DNA from: JANSWY01 sp965243755
Lineage (GTDB): Bacteria > Bacteroidota > Bacteroidia > Cytophagales > Cyclobacteriaceae
Reading direction: 5' to 3'
Assembly (NCBI GenBank): GCA_965243755.1
Contig: CBDEVW010000003.1
Coordinates: 1,054,001-1,118,000 of the forward strand
Length of the DNA: 64,000 bases
Shown in pieces: positions 1 to 9,466 of the stretch. The position numbers and the translations under genes were made by a program. Each line of letters begins with the position of its first letter. The first letter of the stretch is position 1. The notes under the pieces are model-generated. The model was not told the DNA's origin and ran no database searches. It worked only from the letters and a program-made list of their open reading frames with translations.

Positions 1-384
1 CTGATCGGCCAGTACCTTTAGCTCGTTGGCCTTAGAGCCGGTAACTTCAAAATCACCTGTAGCCCGGCTGCCATCTGCCTTTATTTTTACATCTGTATCG
101 CCTTCACCAACAATAAAGGGTACATATTGTTTATCGAAAAGGTTGAGTCTGTAAAATGCCTGTTTTGCTTCAGGAATCTCAAAAATAAACTGACTCCCAT
201 CCAGTGTCGTTGATGCAATTTTAACAGCACCCTCGGCATCAAATCTCTCGAGCGTAATTTGTCCTTCTGGTGTTGGGTTGTCTACCTGCCCGGATATCTT
301 TAATTGGCCGATACCATCTGGATCTGATTGGCATCCAACAAAAGTCAATACAACAAAAAACAGCAGTAATATTCTTTTCATCAT
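1..384 (-). CDS. Lipoprotein with DUF4369-like N-terminal domain, partial
   Basis: The 5' part (128 codons) of a gene that runs off the left edge of the window. The protein opens MMKRILLLFFVVLTFVGC, a signal peptide ending in a lipobox with Cys18, so it should be a lipidated envelope protein. What follows is a beta-rich region (QLKISGQVDNP, GQITLERFD, FYRLNLFDKQYVPFIV) that resembles the DUF4369 domain found before a thioredoxin-like domain in Bacteroidota TlpA/ResA-type proteins. The thioredoxin part, if present, is outside the window. Two ATG codons are adjacent (384 and 381) and either could be used. It lies 30 bp downstream of gatB on the same strand. The family call is by resemblance only. 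Confidence 0.6.
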   Translation of the reverse strand, partial: MMKRILLLFFVVLTFVGCQSDPDGIGQLKISGQVDNPTPEGQITLERFDAEGAVKIASTTLDGSQFIFEIPEAKQAFYRLNLFDKQYVPFIVGEGDTDVKIKADGSRATGDFEVTGSKANELKVLADQ

Positions 385-414
385 TTTTAGAGTTACGATA
401 CTGATATAATCAAT

Positions 415-1872
415 TTATTGTTCTAATGATTCCCTGATTAATTTATTGGCCAGTTTAGGGTCCACCTTGCCATTACTTCTTTTCATCACCTCTCCCATAA
501 ACATTCCAACAAGACCTTTTTTACCCTTTTTATACTCGGCGACTTTTTCAGGTAACCCCGCCAACACTTCATCAATAATTGGTTGAATGGAATCACTGCT
601 ACTGTCCTGCAGAAGGTTTAGCTTTTCAGCTACCTGCAACGGATCCATCTTGGGATGCTCTGTCAGGTACGGGAAAATCTTCTGGGTGGCTACCGTGTGA
701 CTCACTTTCCCGTCTTCCACTAATTTGAGCAGATTGGACACCTTCATCGGTTCAATTGGAAACGACTCCATGCCAATTCCTTTGTCATTTAAAAACCCTT
801 TCACAGGGCCCATTATCCAGTTGGAAGCTGCCTTGTAGTTATTGGCAAGGTTCCCCAGCTCTTCAAAGTAATCAGCGGTTGCTTTACTTTCAGTTAGAAA
901 AGCAGCGTCATATTCTGGTAATTTATATTGCGATATAAATTTTTGGTACAACTCATGAGGAAGTGCCGGCATCTCTTTCCTTAGCTGTTCGATATAAGCA
1001 TCAGTTACCTCCAATGGACTCAAATCGGGTTCAGGAAAATAGCGATAATCATTCAATTCCTCCTTGGTTCTCATTCCGGAAGTTGTCCCGGAATCTGCAT
1101 CAAAAGTTCTGGTTTCGGAGAATACTACATTTCCTTTTTCTGTTTCAGTAATTTGACGTTCTACCTCATGTTCAATGGCCCTGGCGACATTCCTGATGGA
1201 ATTCATGTTTTTTACCTCTACTTTTTTACCAAACTCAGTGGCATCCTTCAACATGATAGAGATATTGGCATCACATCTCATCGAACCTTCTTCCATATTT
1301 CCATCACATATTCCCAGGTACCTCACAATCTTCCTGACCTCACTCACAAAGGCATATGCTTCCTCAGCAGTACTGATTACGGGATCGGTCACAATTTCCA
1401 ACAGCGGCACGCCTGCCCTGTTATAGTCAACCAGTGTATCTGTTTCTCCTTCAAGGTGAATGGATTTTCCAGCATCTTCCTCCATATGAATTTTAGTGAG
1501 CTTGATGTCCTTCTCAGTTCCATCTTTGAGCCTGACAGGCACATATCCTCCAACACATACAGGTGTAGTATCCTGTGTGATCTGATATCCTTTCGGCAAG
1601 TCGGGGTAGAAATAATTCTTTCGATCAAATATCTGATAACGGCTGATGTGGCTGTTGCATGCTATACCCAGTTTCACGGCATATTCCACCACCTTCTCGT
1701 TTAGTTTAGGCATTGTGCCAGGGTGACCCAGAGTGATCACATTGATATTGGTGTTAGGTTTTTTACCAAATGTAGTGCTGTCACCAACAAAAATTTTACT
1801 TTCAGTCTGCAACTGCACATGTACCTCCAGGCCAATTACCACACGATATTTCGATCTTATCGCCTCATCCAT
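415..1872 (-). CDS. gatB: Asp-tRNA(Asn)/Glu-tRNA(Gln) amidotransferase subunit B
   Basis: GatB, 485 aa, the usual length. It is the tRNA-binding and kinase subunit of the GatCAB complex, which turns Glu-tRNA(Gln) or Asp-tRNA(Asn) into the correctly charged Gln or Asn form using ammonia supplied by GatA. The N-terminal catalytic cradle begins with VVIGLEVHVQLQTESKIF, then EEDAGKS around residue 133 and GVPLLEIVTDP around 155. The helical/YqeY-like tail domain occupies roughly residues 335-485 (FLNDKGIGMES, GLVGMFMGEVMKRSNGKVDP). It follows alaS with a 13-bp gap on the same strand, giving a translation-related pair. GatA and GatC are not in the window. Confidence 0.97.
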   Translation of the reverse strand: MDEAIRSKYRVVIGLEVHVQLQTESKIFVGDSTTFGKKPNTNINVITLGHPGTMPKLNEKVVEYAVKLGIACNSHISRYQIFDRKNYFYPDLPKGYQITQDTTPVCVGGYVPVRLKDGTEKDIKLTKIHMEEDAGKSIHLEGETDTLVDYNRAGVPLLEIVTDPVISTAEEAYAFVSEVRKIVRYLGICDGNMEEGSMRCDANISIMLKDATEFGKKVEVKNMNSIRNVARAIEHEVERQITETEKGNVVFSETRTFDADSGTTSGMRTKEELNDYRYFPEPDLSPLEVTDAYIEQLRKEMPALPHELYQKFISQYKLPEYDAAFLTESKATADYFEELGNLANNYKAASNWIMGPVKGFLNDKGIGMESFPIEPMKVSNLLKLVEDGKVSHTVATQKIFPYLTEHPKMDPLQVAEKLNLLQDSSSDSIQPIIDEVLAGLPEKVAEYKKGKKGLVGMFMGEVMKRSNGKVDPKLANKLIRESLEQ

Positions 1873-1885
1873 AATTTACTAATCA

Positions 1886-4531
1886 TCAAAGTTTCACTGT
1901 CAATAGGTTTTCCGTAAAAGACCTGGCTTTTTGAACAGCGTTGGGTAAACCGGATAAATCCTTCCCACCCGCAGTGGCGTAAAAGGGTTGTCCTCCTCCT
2001 CCACCTTTAATTTCTTTTGCCAATTCTTTCACCAGATTTCCTGCATGGATCTCATATGTTTTTAAGAGATTCTCGGAAATCATCACAGATATCATAGGTT
2101 TCCCATTGATAGCTGCAGCAACAATCATGATTAGGTTATTGAGTTCATTTTTGAATTCAAACGAAATTTTCTTCAGACTATCAGCGTCAGGAAATTCCGC
2201 CTGAGTAATCAGCAAGTTAACATCATTTACCTGAATGATCTGATCTAAGAGCTCTTGTTTTATATTTCCAGCCTTTTCAGCATTCAGTTTTTCTATTTGC
2301 TTTTGTAAATCGGTCTTTTCCTTAAGGAGCGTCTCGATGGCCTTTTTCACATCTTTAGGGCTCTTGAGTACTTCTCTTACTTCATTAATCAGGTTCAGTT
2401 CTTTTCTAATATACTCTTCAGCAACCTCAGCAGTAACCGCTTCTATCCTACGTACTCCTGCTGCAACTGAAGTCTCTGTTTTTATCTTGAACAGACCTAT
2501 TTTACCTGTTGCACTGACATGAGTTCCTCCACATAACTCAATGGAATATGAAGGATCAAAGGTGATTACCCTCACAAATTCGCCATATTTCTCTCCAAAC
2601 AAAGCAGTAGCGCCCATCTCCTGAGCCTGGGCAATGGGTACATTTCGTTTTTCGTCAAGTTCAATGTTTTGTCGTATTCTCCTGTTTACAATGTCCTCCA
2701 CCTGGGTGATCTCTTCGTCGGTCATTTTCGCATAATGAGAAAAATCAAACCGTAGTATTTTATCATTTACAAGAGAACCTTTCTGCTGCACATGGTCACC
2801 AAGAACTTCTTTCAACGCTGCATGTAGCAGGTGTGTAGCGCTGTGGTTATTTTCTGTCAGCTCTCTTTTCTTCCTGCTTACTACACTCCTAAATTCACCT
2901 TCCAGATTTTGAGGTAACTCCTTTACATAGTGTACAATCAGGTCATTTTCCTTTTTGGTATCAATGATTGAAGTTTTGATACCGTTATTTTCGATGTAAC
3001 CTGTATCACCTACCTGACCACCACTTTCTGCATAAAACGGCGTTTGATCCAATACAATCTGGTACAGGTCCTTCCCTTTTTCTGTGACTTTTCTGTACCG
3101 GGCAATATGGCTTATCGCTTCCAGTTGTTCATAGCCAAGGAATTCACTTTGGTCGATGGGTTTCACAACCGTCCAGTCCCCCGCAGAAATTTTACCTGCA
3201 CTTTTAGAGCGCTCTTTCTGGACTTTCATTTCCTTCTGGAACTCCTCCTCATTTACGGTAAAACCGCTTTCTGAAGCAATCAGCTGTGTAAGGTCGAATG
3301 GGAACCCGTAGGTATCATACAATTCAAAAGCTACCTTTCCTGAGATTTCTTTACCTTCAGTTTCCTTTTTAATGGCTTCCATTCTTTTTAGTCCATTTTC
3401 CAGTGTTTTAAGAAAGGACACCTCCTCTTCAAATACCACCTTCTTAATGAAGTCCTGCTGAGCAACCAACTCAGGGAATACACCATCAAACTGTTCTCCC
3501 AAGGCTGGTACCAACTCATGCATGAATGGTTCTTTGAACCCAAGGAATGTATAACCATACCTTACCGCTCTCCGCAATATTCTTCTGATGACATAGCCTG
3601 CTTTCACGTTTGAAGGAAGCTGTCCATCGGCTATTGCAAAAGAAATTGCTCTGATATGGTCCACAATCACCCGTAGGGCTATATCAGTTTTTTCATGATC
3701 TCCATAGGTCACATTGGCTGCTTTTTCGAGCAGCGCAATCAATCCGGTAAATACATCAGTTTCGTAGTTGGATTGCTTACCCTGGATGGCCATTGCCAGT
3801 CGCTCAAACCCCATACCGGTATCAACATGTTGAGCAGGCAGAGGTGTGAGGCTTTTATCCGCGTTTCGGTTGAATTGCATGAACACCAGGTTCCAAATTT
3901 CCACTACCTGCGGATGATCCTGATTAACCAGGTCCTTTCCGGGGATCTTATCAATTTCAGACTGTGGTCTGAGATCTATATGAATCTCTGAGCAGGGGCC
4001 ACATGGTCCGGTATCTCCCATTTCCCAGAAATTATCTTTTTTCGAACCGTAAATAATTCGGTCCTCCCCAACAATATCTTTCCAGTAATTATAAGCTTCA
4101 GTATCTACATCAAGTTGGTCCCCTTCGTCACCTCCAAAAACTGAGGCATACATTCTTTCTTTAGGTAGCTCATATACCTCGGTGAGTAATTCCCAGGCCC
4201 ATTTGATCGCTTCTTCTTTGAAATAATCACCAAAAGACCAGTTCCCTAGCATTTCGAACATGGTGTGGTGATAGGTATCCATTCCCACTTCCTCCAGGTC
4301 GTTGTGTTTACCTGAAACTCTCAGGCATTTTTGCGTATCAGCCACCCTTGGGTACTTGGATTCTTTATTGCCCAGGAAGAAATCTTTAAACTGATTCATT
4401 CCGGCATTGGTAAACATTAATGTGGGGTCATTTTGGATGACCATTGGTGCGGATGGAACGATTTCGTGTCCTTTCTCCTTAAAAAAATCCAGAAATTTCT
4501 GCCTTATCTCCCTTGATTTCATACGATCCAC
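1886..4531 (-). CDS. alaS: Alanyl-tRNA synthetase
   Basis: AlaRS, 881 aa, full length. It charges tRNA(Ala) and clears mischarged Ser or Gly. Class II catalytic core at about residues 1-250 (TNAGMNQFKDFFLG, GNWSFGDYFKEEAI, GMGFERL). The editing domain carries the zinc/active-site pairs H563-x3-H567 (HSATHLLH) and C667-x3-H671 (CGGTHVSATG). The C-terminal C-Ala domain ends in a glycine-rich GGGGGQPFYATAGG stretch. An internal ATG at codon 4 (MKSREIRQKFLDFF, position 4522) fits homologues slightly better than the first ATG, so the true start is uncertain by three codons. It is divergent from the M23 peptidase gene across a 215-bp intergenic region. Confidence 0.98.
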   Translation of the reverse strand: MDRMKSREIRQKFLDFFKEKGHEIVPSAPMVIQNDPTLMFTNAGMNQFKDFFLGNKESKYPRVADTQKCLRVSGKHNDLEEVGMDTYHHTMFEMLGNWSFGDYFKEEAIKWAWELLTEVYELPKERMYASVFGGDEGDQLDVDTEAYNYWKDIVGEDRIIYGSKKDNFWEMGDTGPCGPCSEIHIDLRPQSEIDKIPGKDLVNQDHPQVVEIWNLVFMQFNRNADKSLTPLPAQHVDTGMGFERLAMAIQGKQSNYETDVFTGLIALLEKAANVTYGDHEKTDIALRVIVDHIRAISFAIADGQLPSNVKAGYVIRRILRRAVRYGYTFLGFKEPFMHELVPALGEQFDGVFPELVAQQDFIKKVVFEEEVSFLKTLENGLKRMEAIKKETEGKEISGKVAFELYDTYGFPFDLTQLIASESGFTVNEEEFQKEMKVQKERSKSAGKISAGDWTVVKPIDQSEFLGYEQLEAISHIARYRKVTEKGKDLYQIVLDQTPFYAESGGQVGDTGYIENNGIKTSIIDTKKENDLIVHYVKELPQNLEGEFRSVVSRKKRELTENNHSATHLLHAALKEVLGDHVQQKGSLVNDKILRFDFSHYAKMTDEEITQVEDIVNRRIRQNIELDEKRNVPIAQAQEMGATALFGEKYGEFVRVITFDPSYSIELCGGTHVSATGKIGLFKIKTETSVAAGVRRIEAVTAEVAEEYIRKELNLINEVREVLKSPKDVKKAIETLLKEKTDLQKQIEKLNAEKAGNIKQELLDQIIQVNDVNLLITQAEFPDADSLKKISFEFKNELNNLIMIVAAAINGKPMISVMISENLLKTYEIHAGNLVKELAKEIKGGGGGQPFYATAGGKDLSGLPNAVQKARSFTENLLTVKL

Positions 4532-4638
4532 TGAACTTCCCCTTGTTTTACTCAGAAATAGCTAAAAATCAACCTTTTACAACAAAAAATAGTCAATTAC
4601 CGTAACCTTCTGAGTATTAAAAAGTTATGTTCAAATTA

Positions 4639-4667
4639 TTTGTTAATAAAATTATTTAGTTATTTTG
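4639..4667 (+). promoter_or_regulatory. Candidate Bacteroidota promoter for the M23 peptidase gene
   Basis: In the AT-rich gap between alaS and the peptidase gene, TTTG at 4639-4642 and TTATTTTG at 4660-4667 resemble the Bacteroidota sigma-A -33 (TTG) and -7 (TAnnTTTG) boxes, with a 17-bp spacer and one mismatch in the -7 box. The start codon lies 80 bp downstream. Pattern match only. Confidence 0.4.
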
Positions 4668-4746
4668 CAGGGTAACAAAAGCCACCCATTACGTAATATT
4701 TTTACTAAAATCACAATATTAGGACAAAAATACTGATCAATCTCTA

Positions 4747-5730
4747 ATGGCACGAATTAAATATTATTATGATACCGAATCGTGTAGATACGAACGGATC
4801 AAGGTTAGTACGTGGGACATTATTCTGAATGCCTTAGGAATTCTGGCGCTTGTGGCAATGTTCTCCATTGGATTATTCTTTCTATACATAGAGTATGTGG
4901 AGAGTCCTAAAGAAGCAATGTTGAGGAAAGCAAATGAAGAACTTATTTTTCACAACGAGCTTCAGGGAAAAGAAATTGCTCAGATGCAGGAAATTCTGGA
5001 AGCATTGGAAGAAAGAGATGATAATGTATACAGGACCATCCTTGGTGCAGAGCCCATTCCGGATGCTGTAAGAAATGCAGGATTTGGTGGGGTTAACCGA
5101 TACAAAGACCTGATGGACCAGGGACTGGAGCAAGAAGAGCTCATTATCGGCAATTATCAAAAGCTGGACAAGCTGAAGAAACAAATGTATATTCAGACCA
5201 AGTCCTACGATGAAATCATGGATTTGGCAGCAAGAAAAGATGAGATGTTTGCTTCATTGCCTGCTATTCAGCCAGTAAATAACAAAGAACTAAAAAGACT
5301 TTCATCAGGATTTGGTTACAGAACCGACCCAATTTACAAAACCAGAAGGATGCATGCGGGTGTTGATTTCTCTTGTCCTAAGGGTACACCAATCTATGCT
5401 ACTGGTGATGGTACTGTAATTTTCACTAAAAGCTCCTACAGTGGATTTGGCAACTATGTGAAAATTGACCATGGTTTTGGATATATTACCTTGTATGGTC
5501 ATATGGAGAAATATATCGTGAAAATGGGACAGAAAGTAAAAAGAGGTGAAATTATAGGTTATGTTGGTAACACTGGTAAATCAACTGCTCCTCACCTGCA
5601 TTACGAGGTTCACAAAAATGGAAAAAAGATCAATCCTGTTCATTACTTCACTAAGGATCTTAATCCGGAAGAGTACGATGAAATACTAAGGTTGTCATCG
5701 ATTGAAAACCAGGCATTAGGTTCATTCTAA
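4747..5730 (+). CDS. Membrane-anchored M23 family metallopeptidase
   Basis: 327 aa. A short basic cytoplasmic N-terminus, one membrane segment at about residues 25-47 (ILNALGILALVAMFSIGLFF), then a coiled-coil-rich periplasmic stretch (about 55-165), then an M23/LytM zinc endopeptidase domain (about 185-310). The ligands are visible: H203 and D207 in HAGVD, and H283/H285 in HLHYE. Such enzymes cut peptide cross-bridges in peptidoglycan or activate amidases during growth and division. All catalytic residues are intact, so it should be active rather than a degenerate LytM factor. It is monocistronic: an intrinsic terminator follows at once. Confidence 0.9.
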   Translation: MARIKYYYDTESCRYERIKVSTWDIILNALGILALVAMFSIGLFFLYIEYVESPKEAMLRKANEELIFHNELQGKEIAQMQEILEALEERDDNVYRTILGAEPIPDAVRNAGFGGVNRYKDLMDQGLEQEELIIGNYQKLDKLKKQMYIQTKSYDEIMDLAARKDEMFASLPAIQPVNNKELKRLSSGFGYRTDPIYKTRRMHAGVDFSCPKGTPIYATGDGTVIFTKSSYSGFGNYVKIDHGFGYITLYGHMEKYIVKMGQKVKRGEIIGYVGNTGKSTAPHLHYEVHKNGKKINPVHYFTKDLNPEEYDEILRLSSIENQALGSF

Positions 5731-5754
5731 TACTTTCATAAAAGAAATTCACAG

Positions 5755-5783
5755 GCCCTGAGAGAATTCTCAGGGCTTTTTTT
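5755..5783 (+). terminator. Intrinsic terminator after the M23 peptidase gene
   Basis: A perfect 8-bp stem, GCCCTGAG (5755-5762) with CTCAGGGC (5769-5776), six-base loop, followed by seven T (5777-5783). It begins 25 bp after the stop codon. Confidence 0.9.
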
Positions 5784-5865
5784 ATGTCTAAGAAAATTAA
5801 AAATCACTTCGGGTCGTTGGAATTCCGGTATGATTGATAATTTAGCCTTACCAAATTGACATATT

Positions 5866-7176
5866 ATGGGTATCAAATCTACACTTACTACAATTTTATT
5901 GGTCATTGCGTTTTCGGTTCAATTATTGGGGCAACCAGTTGAACGATTCGACATTGGGATCAAATCTACGCCCACGGAAGCTGAGGTATCATTGGAACTG
6001 GTAAGAAGATACCAGCAGTACAACTGGTATCCAAAGGTAAGTGCCGATGTTCTGGACCGGTCTATATTTTCACCGAAATCTGCCAATTATACCCTTGATG
6101 GTAAAAAACTATATGTTCAGTCTCTGGAAGGATTTACCACGTCGGTTTACGATGCTCAGACTGGGGATAGACTAAAGGTCATTGAACACAAATTTGATCT
6201 GAAAGACAGCAGCCTGTTTTTAAACAATGAACACACTGTATTTGATTATAAATACCGGTATCCACGCAAAGATCCTAACGTATTCGATGGAAAACCTGTG
6301 GAAAGTACTTTCTCTCACAACGGAAAATATCTGTGGGTAACCTATTACAGGAGAAGCTATGATAAAAACGCCGAGAGCCCTTCCGCAGTAGCCATCATAG
6401 ATACAGAGACCGATGAGATAGTTCGGGTGATGCCTACAGGTCCTTTACCTAAAATGATCGCTTCTTCGGATGATGGTAGATATATGGCCATTACTCATTG
6501 GGGTGATAATACTATTGGAATAATTGACATCAATACCGATGATGTGAACGCATTTAAATATGTGAAGCATCTTGTCGTAGACCGGCAGCTTACACTGAAT
6601 TTTGACAAAGATGAAAAAATAGACAGAGACTCAGAGTGTGGTTATTGTCTTCGAGGCACTGTCTTTACTCCGGATAGCAAATATTTGCTTGTCGGAAGAA
6701 TGGGAGGAGGAGGAATTGCCGTATTTGATATGGACAAAATGACCTACCTGAAGACCGTATTTGGTATGAAAAGCAACATTCGCCACCTGGCAGTAAACGG
6801 AGACCGTTTGTACATCGGCTGTAATCGCTCAGGATATGTACAGCACACCGATTTGAATAAATTTATTGCCGAGAAAATAAGCCAGCCCAATGATAACATC
6901 ACCTATTCCGACTGGGAAAGCAGGTACGTAGGGTCTGGTGTAAGAACGATCACTACCACCAGTGACGGGAAATATATATTCGCTTGTGTTAATGGCGAGT
7001 CGAAAATTTCGGTGATCAGGAGTAGTGATATGAAAATCATTTCCACTATAGGAGCAGATTCCTTTCCGGTGGGTATGGCTATCTCACCCGACAACAGCAA
7101 ATTGGTGGTTACTTCTCAGGGTAAATCAAGTGGTGGAGGGAACTCCGTTATGGTTTACAGCATTAGCTACAAATAA
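5866..7176 (+). CDS. Exported YVTN-type beta-propeller protein
   Basis: 436 aa with an N-terminal signal peptide (MGIKSTLTTILLVIAFSVQLLGQ), so periplasmic or exported. The rest reads as repeated propeller blades of the YVTN/YncE kind: KYLWVTYYRRS, AIIDTETDEIVRVMPTGPLPK, RYMAITHWGDNTIGIIDINTDD, KYIFACVNGESKISVIRSSDMKIISTI, KLVVTSQG. A CxxC pair (ECGYC, near residue 260) sits in a loop and might bind a metal or form a disulphide. No catalytic motif was recognised and the substrate or partner is unknown. It stands alone between a terminator and the MerR gene, 158 bp upstream of the latter. Confidence 0.75.
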   Translation: MGIKSTLTTILLVIAFSVQLLGQPVERFDIGIKSTPTEAEVSLELVRRYQQYNWYPKVSADVLDRSIFSPKSANYTLDGKKLYVQSLEGFTTSVYDAQTGDRLKVIEHKFDLKDSSLFLNNEHTVFDYKYRYPRKDPNVFDGKPVESTFSHNGKYLWVTYYRRSYDKNAESPSAVAIIDTETDEIVRVMPTGPLPKMIASSDDGRYMAITHWGDNTIGIIDINTDDVNAFKYVKHLVVDRQLTLNFDKDEKIDRDSECGYCLRGTVFTPDSKYLLVGRMGGGGIAVFDMDKMTYLKTVFGMKSNIRHLAVNGDRLYIGCNRSGYVQHTDLNKFIAEKISQPNDNITYSDWESRYVGSGVRTITTTSDGKYIFACVNGESKISVIRSSDMKIISTIGADSFPVGMAISPDNSKLVVTSQGKSSGGGNSVMVYSISYK

Positions 7177-7334
7177 CTGTTCCATAAAAAAAATCTGAAA
7201 TTCGTTTACCACGATGGACGAAAATAAGATTGAATTGGATTATATTAACGGTCAAATTCTCTCGGATAAACATAGAAATTAAAATTTTCCGTTGATCTAA
7301 TTCTGTAATTTTTCTATCTTCAAGACTGAAAATA

Positions 7335-7673
7335 GTGCCGTACAAAGAAAAAGAAATAGAAAAGAAGTACTACACCATAGGCGAAGTAGCCGAAGATTTG
7401 GGTGTAGCCACCTCCCTGATCAGGTTTTGGGAAGGAGAATTTGATATCATCAAACCAAAGAAAAATCGAAAAGGCAACCGTCAATTCACTAAGGAAGACA
7501 TCAAAAATGTAAAACTGATCTATCACCTGGTGAAGGAAAAAGGTTATACTTTGCAAGGTGCCAGAGATTTCATAAAAAATGACGCCAATGCAGCAATTGG
7601 CAAAATTGAATTGATTGACTCTCTGAAAAAAGTAAAAGCTTTTTTAGAGAATGTGAGAAACGAACTGTCTTAA
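7335..7673 (+). CDS. MerR family transcriptional regulator
   Basis: 112 aa, starting at GTG. The winged-helix DNA-binding domain spans about residues 8-80 (YYTIGEVAEDLGVATSLIRFW, then NRQFTKEDIKNVKLIYHLVKEKGYTLQGARDFI), with a short C-terminal helix for dimerisation. There is no effector-binding domain and no cysteine for metal sensing. It belongs to the short MerR type common in Bacteroidota, whose target is not known to me. dprA starts 19 bp after its stop, so the two are probably co-transcribed. Confidence 0.9.
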   Translation: MPYKEKEIEKKYYTIGEVAEDLGVATSLIRFWEGEFDIIKPKKNRKGNRQFTKEDIKNVKLIYHLVKEKGYTLQGARDFIKNDANAAIGKIELIDSLKKVKAFLENVRNELS

Positions 7674-7692
7674 TTTAATATTTTATTACGTA

Positions 7693-8796
7693 TTGGATTC
7701 ATCAACAATTTACAAACTGGCCACAACCCTTATTGATGGCGTTGGGGATAAAATCGTAAAGCAACTGGTAAGCTACTGTGGTTCTCCTGAGGCTATTTTC
7801 AAGGCAAACAAGGCCAAACTACAGCAAATTCCGGGAATAGGTCCTAAAATAATTGATGCCATACTCAATGGAACCAGCTTGGAGAAAGCTGAATCCGTCT
7901 ATAGGCAATGTGAAAAAGGCGAAATTGAAGTTTTATTTTACACTGATCAAAGATTCCCTAAGCGACTAAAGCAAATTGCGGATGCACCTCCCCTGCTTTA
8001 TACAAAAGGCAACCTTGATATGAATGCCGAAAAGGCCATAGGGATCGTCGGCACCAGAAATGCTACCAACTATGGTAAACAAACCACTGAAAACATTGTA
8101 AAAGACCTCACAGTCCACAGTCCCACAATTATCTCCGGACTAGCTTACGGTATCGATATCACCGCACATAAGGCTTCACTGGAGCACCAATTACCCACAA
8201 TTGGGGTGCTTGCTGGAGGGCTGGATAAAATTTATCCTGCGATGCATAAGGGAACTGCCGATAAAATGCTGGAAAAAGGTGGAATAATCTCCGAAAACCC
8301 TCCTGGAACAAAACCTGACGCGCATCTTTTCCCTGCCAGAAACAGGATCATAGCAGGATTATCGGACGCCTTAATTGTAGTTGAAGCTGCATCAAAAGGT
8401 GGTGCATTGATTACTGCAGAAATCGCCTATAGCTACGATAAGCAAATATTTGCGGTTCCCGGTAATTTGGGCAATACCTATTCGGAGGGTTGCAATAAGC
8501 TGATTAGAAACCAAAAAGCGAACATCTATAGTGAAGTCAAGGCACTGGAGTATTTGATGGGATGGGATAAGTATAGTCAGGAAACCAGGGTTCCGAAAAT
8601 AGACCTTGAAGCATTTGATCCACCAGAACAACCATTGATTGCCCTTTTACAGCAATCAGAAGATGGCCTGATGATTGACGAGCTGGCCTGGAAATCGCAA
8701 ATTACAATTAATCAGACGGCTTCCATTTTACTGGGACTTGAATTTAAAGGAGTGGTGAAATCGCTTCCAGGAAAAAGGTATAGTCTCAGGTATTAG
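7693..8796 (+). CDS. dprA: DNA-processing protein DprA
   Basis: 367 aa, TTG start. DprA (Smf) binds incoming single-stranded DNA during natural transformation and loads RecA on it. Layout: N-terminal helix-hairpin-helix region (about 10-60, LQQIPGIGPKIIDAIL); Rossmann-like DprA fold with GIVGTRNATNYG at 117-128, SGLAYGIDITAHK at 148-160, GVLAGGLDKIYP, SENPPGTKPDAHLFPARNRIIAG and GGALITAEIA; C-terminal winged helix (about 305-367). The domain architecture is complete. Its tail overlaps the convergent membrane protein gene by 11 bp. No other competence genes are in the window. Confidence 0.96.
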   Translation: MDSSTIYKLATTLIDGVGDKIVKQLVSYCGSPEAIFKANKAKLQQIPGIGPKIIDAILNGTSLEKAESVYRQCEKGEIEVLFYTDQRFPKRLKQIADAPPLLYTKGNLDMNAEKAIGIVGTRNATNYGKQTTENIVKDLTVHSPTIISGLAYGIDITAHKASLEHQLPTIGVLAGGLDKIYPAMHKGTADKMLEKGGIISENPPGTKPDAHLFPARNRIIAGLSDALIVVEAASKGGALITAEIAYSYDKQIFAVPGNLGNTYSEGCNKLIRNQKANIYSEVKALEYLMGWDKYSQETRVPKIDLEAFDPPEQPLIALLQQSEDGLMIDELAWKSQITINQTASILLGLEFKGVVKSLPGKRYSLRY

Positions 8797-9463
8797 CTGG
8801 TTTGTAAGTGAAGCAATAGATCACCAATAGCAGAAATGCAACAAAGATAGATTGCGTAAACCACCCTACCTGAACTGCCGTGCCGCCAAATGCCCCCAAA
8901 GACAATAAGAAGGGAACGAGCAACAATGCACCGATTATTTTGGAAAATACCCCCCTTGAAAGCATTACCGTACTTATCCCGGCAAACAAGATGGCAAGTG
9001 CCTCCCATTTCACCCATGTGAAAATCTGAAGTCGGTCCAGGAATGGCTGAAAGGTTGCAGATCTTTCGTAAGCTGTCGTAAGTGCAAGCAATTGTACATT
9101 TTCCAGGGCATCTCCTATCAAAGCCAGCCCTATTAGCAAATAACCAAAACGCAATGTAGGTCCTCCTCTAAATTGAAAACTCCGTTTCCAAAAACTGAAC
9201 AGAAAGGCACTATAAACCAACATAAACACATAATCTATGTAGTTGCCGATATCCATTCCTTTGAGCCCTTCTGGAGAAAGTATCCCAAGCAGTAGATTCA
9301 CCTGACTGGCTGATTCAACAAACTCAAACGCCACAATAAAACTCCCATACCCTGGCACGGTTTCTTCAGGAAAATACTGCCCCATGATCACAATACATAC
9401 CAGTAAAGGTATTGCAAAGAAGCCTGATTCAGCGTGGGGGAAATTTTGAAAGTAGCGCTTCAT
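8786..9463 (-). CDS. Multi-spanning membrane protein of unknown function
   Basis: 225 aa with about six or seven hydrophobic segments (for example FFAIPLLVCIVIMG, YIDYVFMLVYSAFLFSF, LRFGYLLIGLALIGDAL, WEALAILFAGISTVML, IIGALLLVPFLLSLGAF, SIFVAFLLLVIYCF). I recognise no family. It starts 3 bp after the HMG-CoA-lyase-like gene on the same strand, so the two are very likely co-transcribed, but nothing in the protein ties it to that enzyme's chemistry. The 3' end overlaps dprA by 11 bp on the opposite strand. Confidence 0.75.
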   Translation of the reverse strand: MKRYFQNFPHAESGFFAIPLLVCIVIMGQYFPEETVPGYGSFIVAFEFVESASQVNLLLGILSPEGLKGMDIGNYIDYVFMLVYSAFLFSFWKRSFQFRGGPTLRFGYLLIGLALIGDALENVQLLALTTAYERSATFQPFLDRLQIFTWVKWEALAILFAGISTVMLSRGVFSKIIGALLLVPFLLSLGAFGGTAVQVGWFTQSIFVAFLLLVIYCFTYKPANT

Positions 9464-9466
9464 GTC

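Noticed and set aside
1153..1704. 183-codon plus-strand ORF inside gatB
   Set aside because: It is antisense to a conserved gene and has no coding features of its own.
7214..7282. 22-codon ORF before the MerR gene
   Set aside because: Very short, with no start context, signal peptide or conserved feature.
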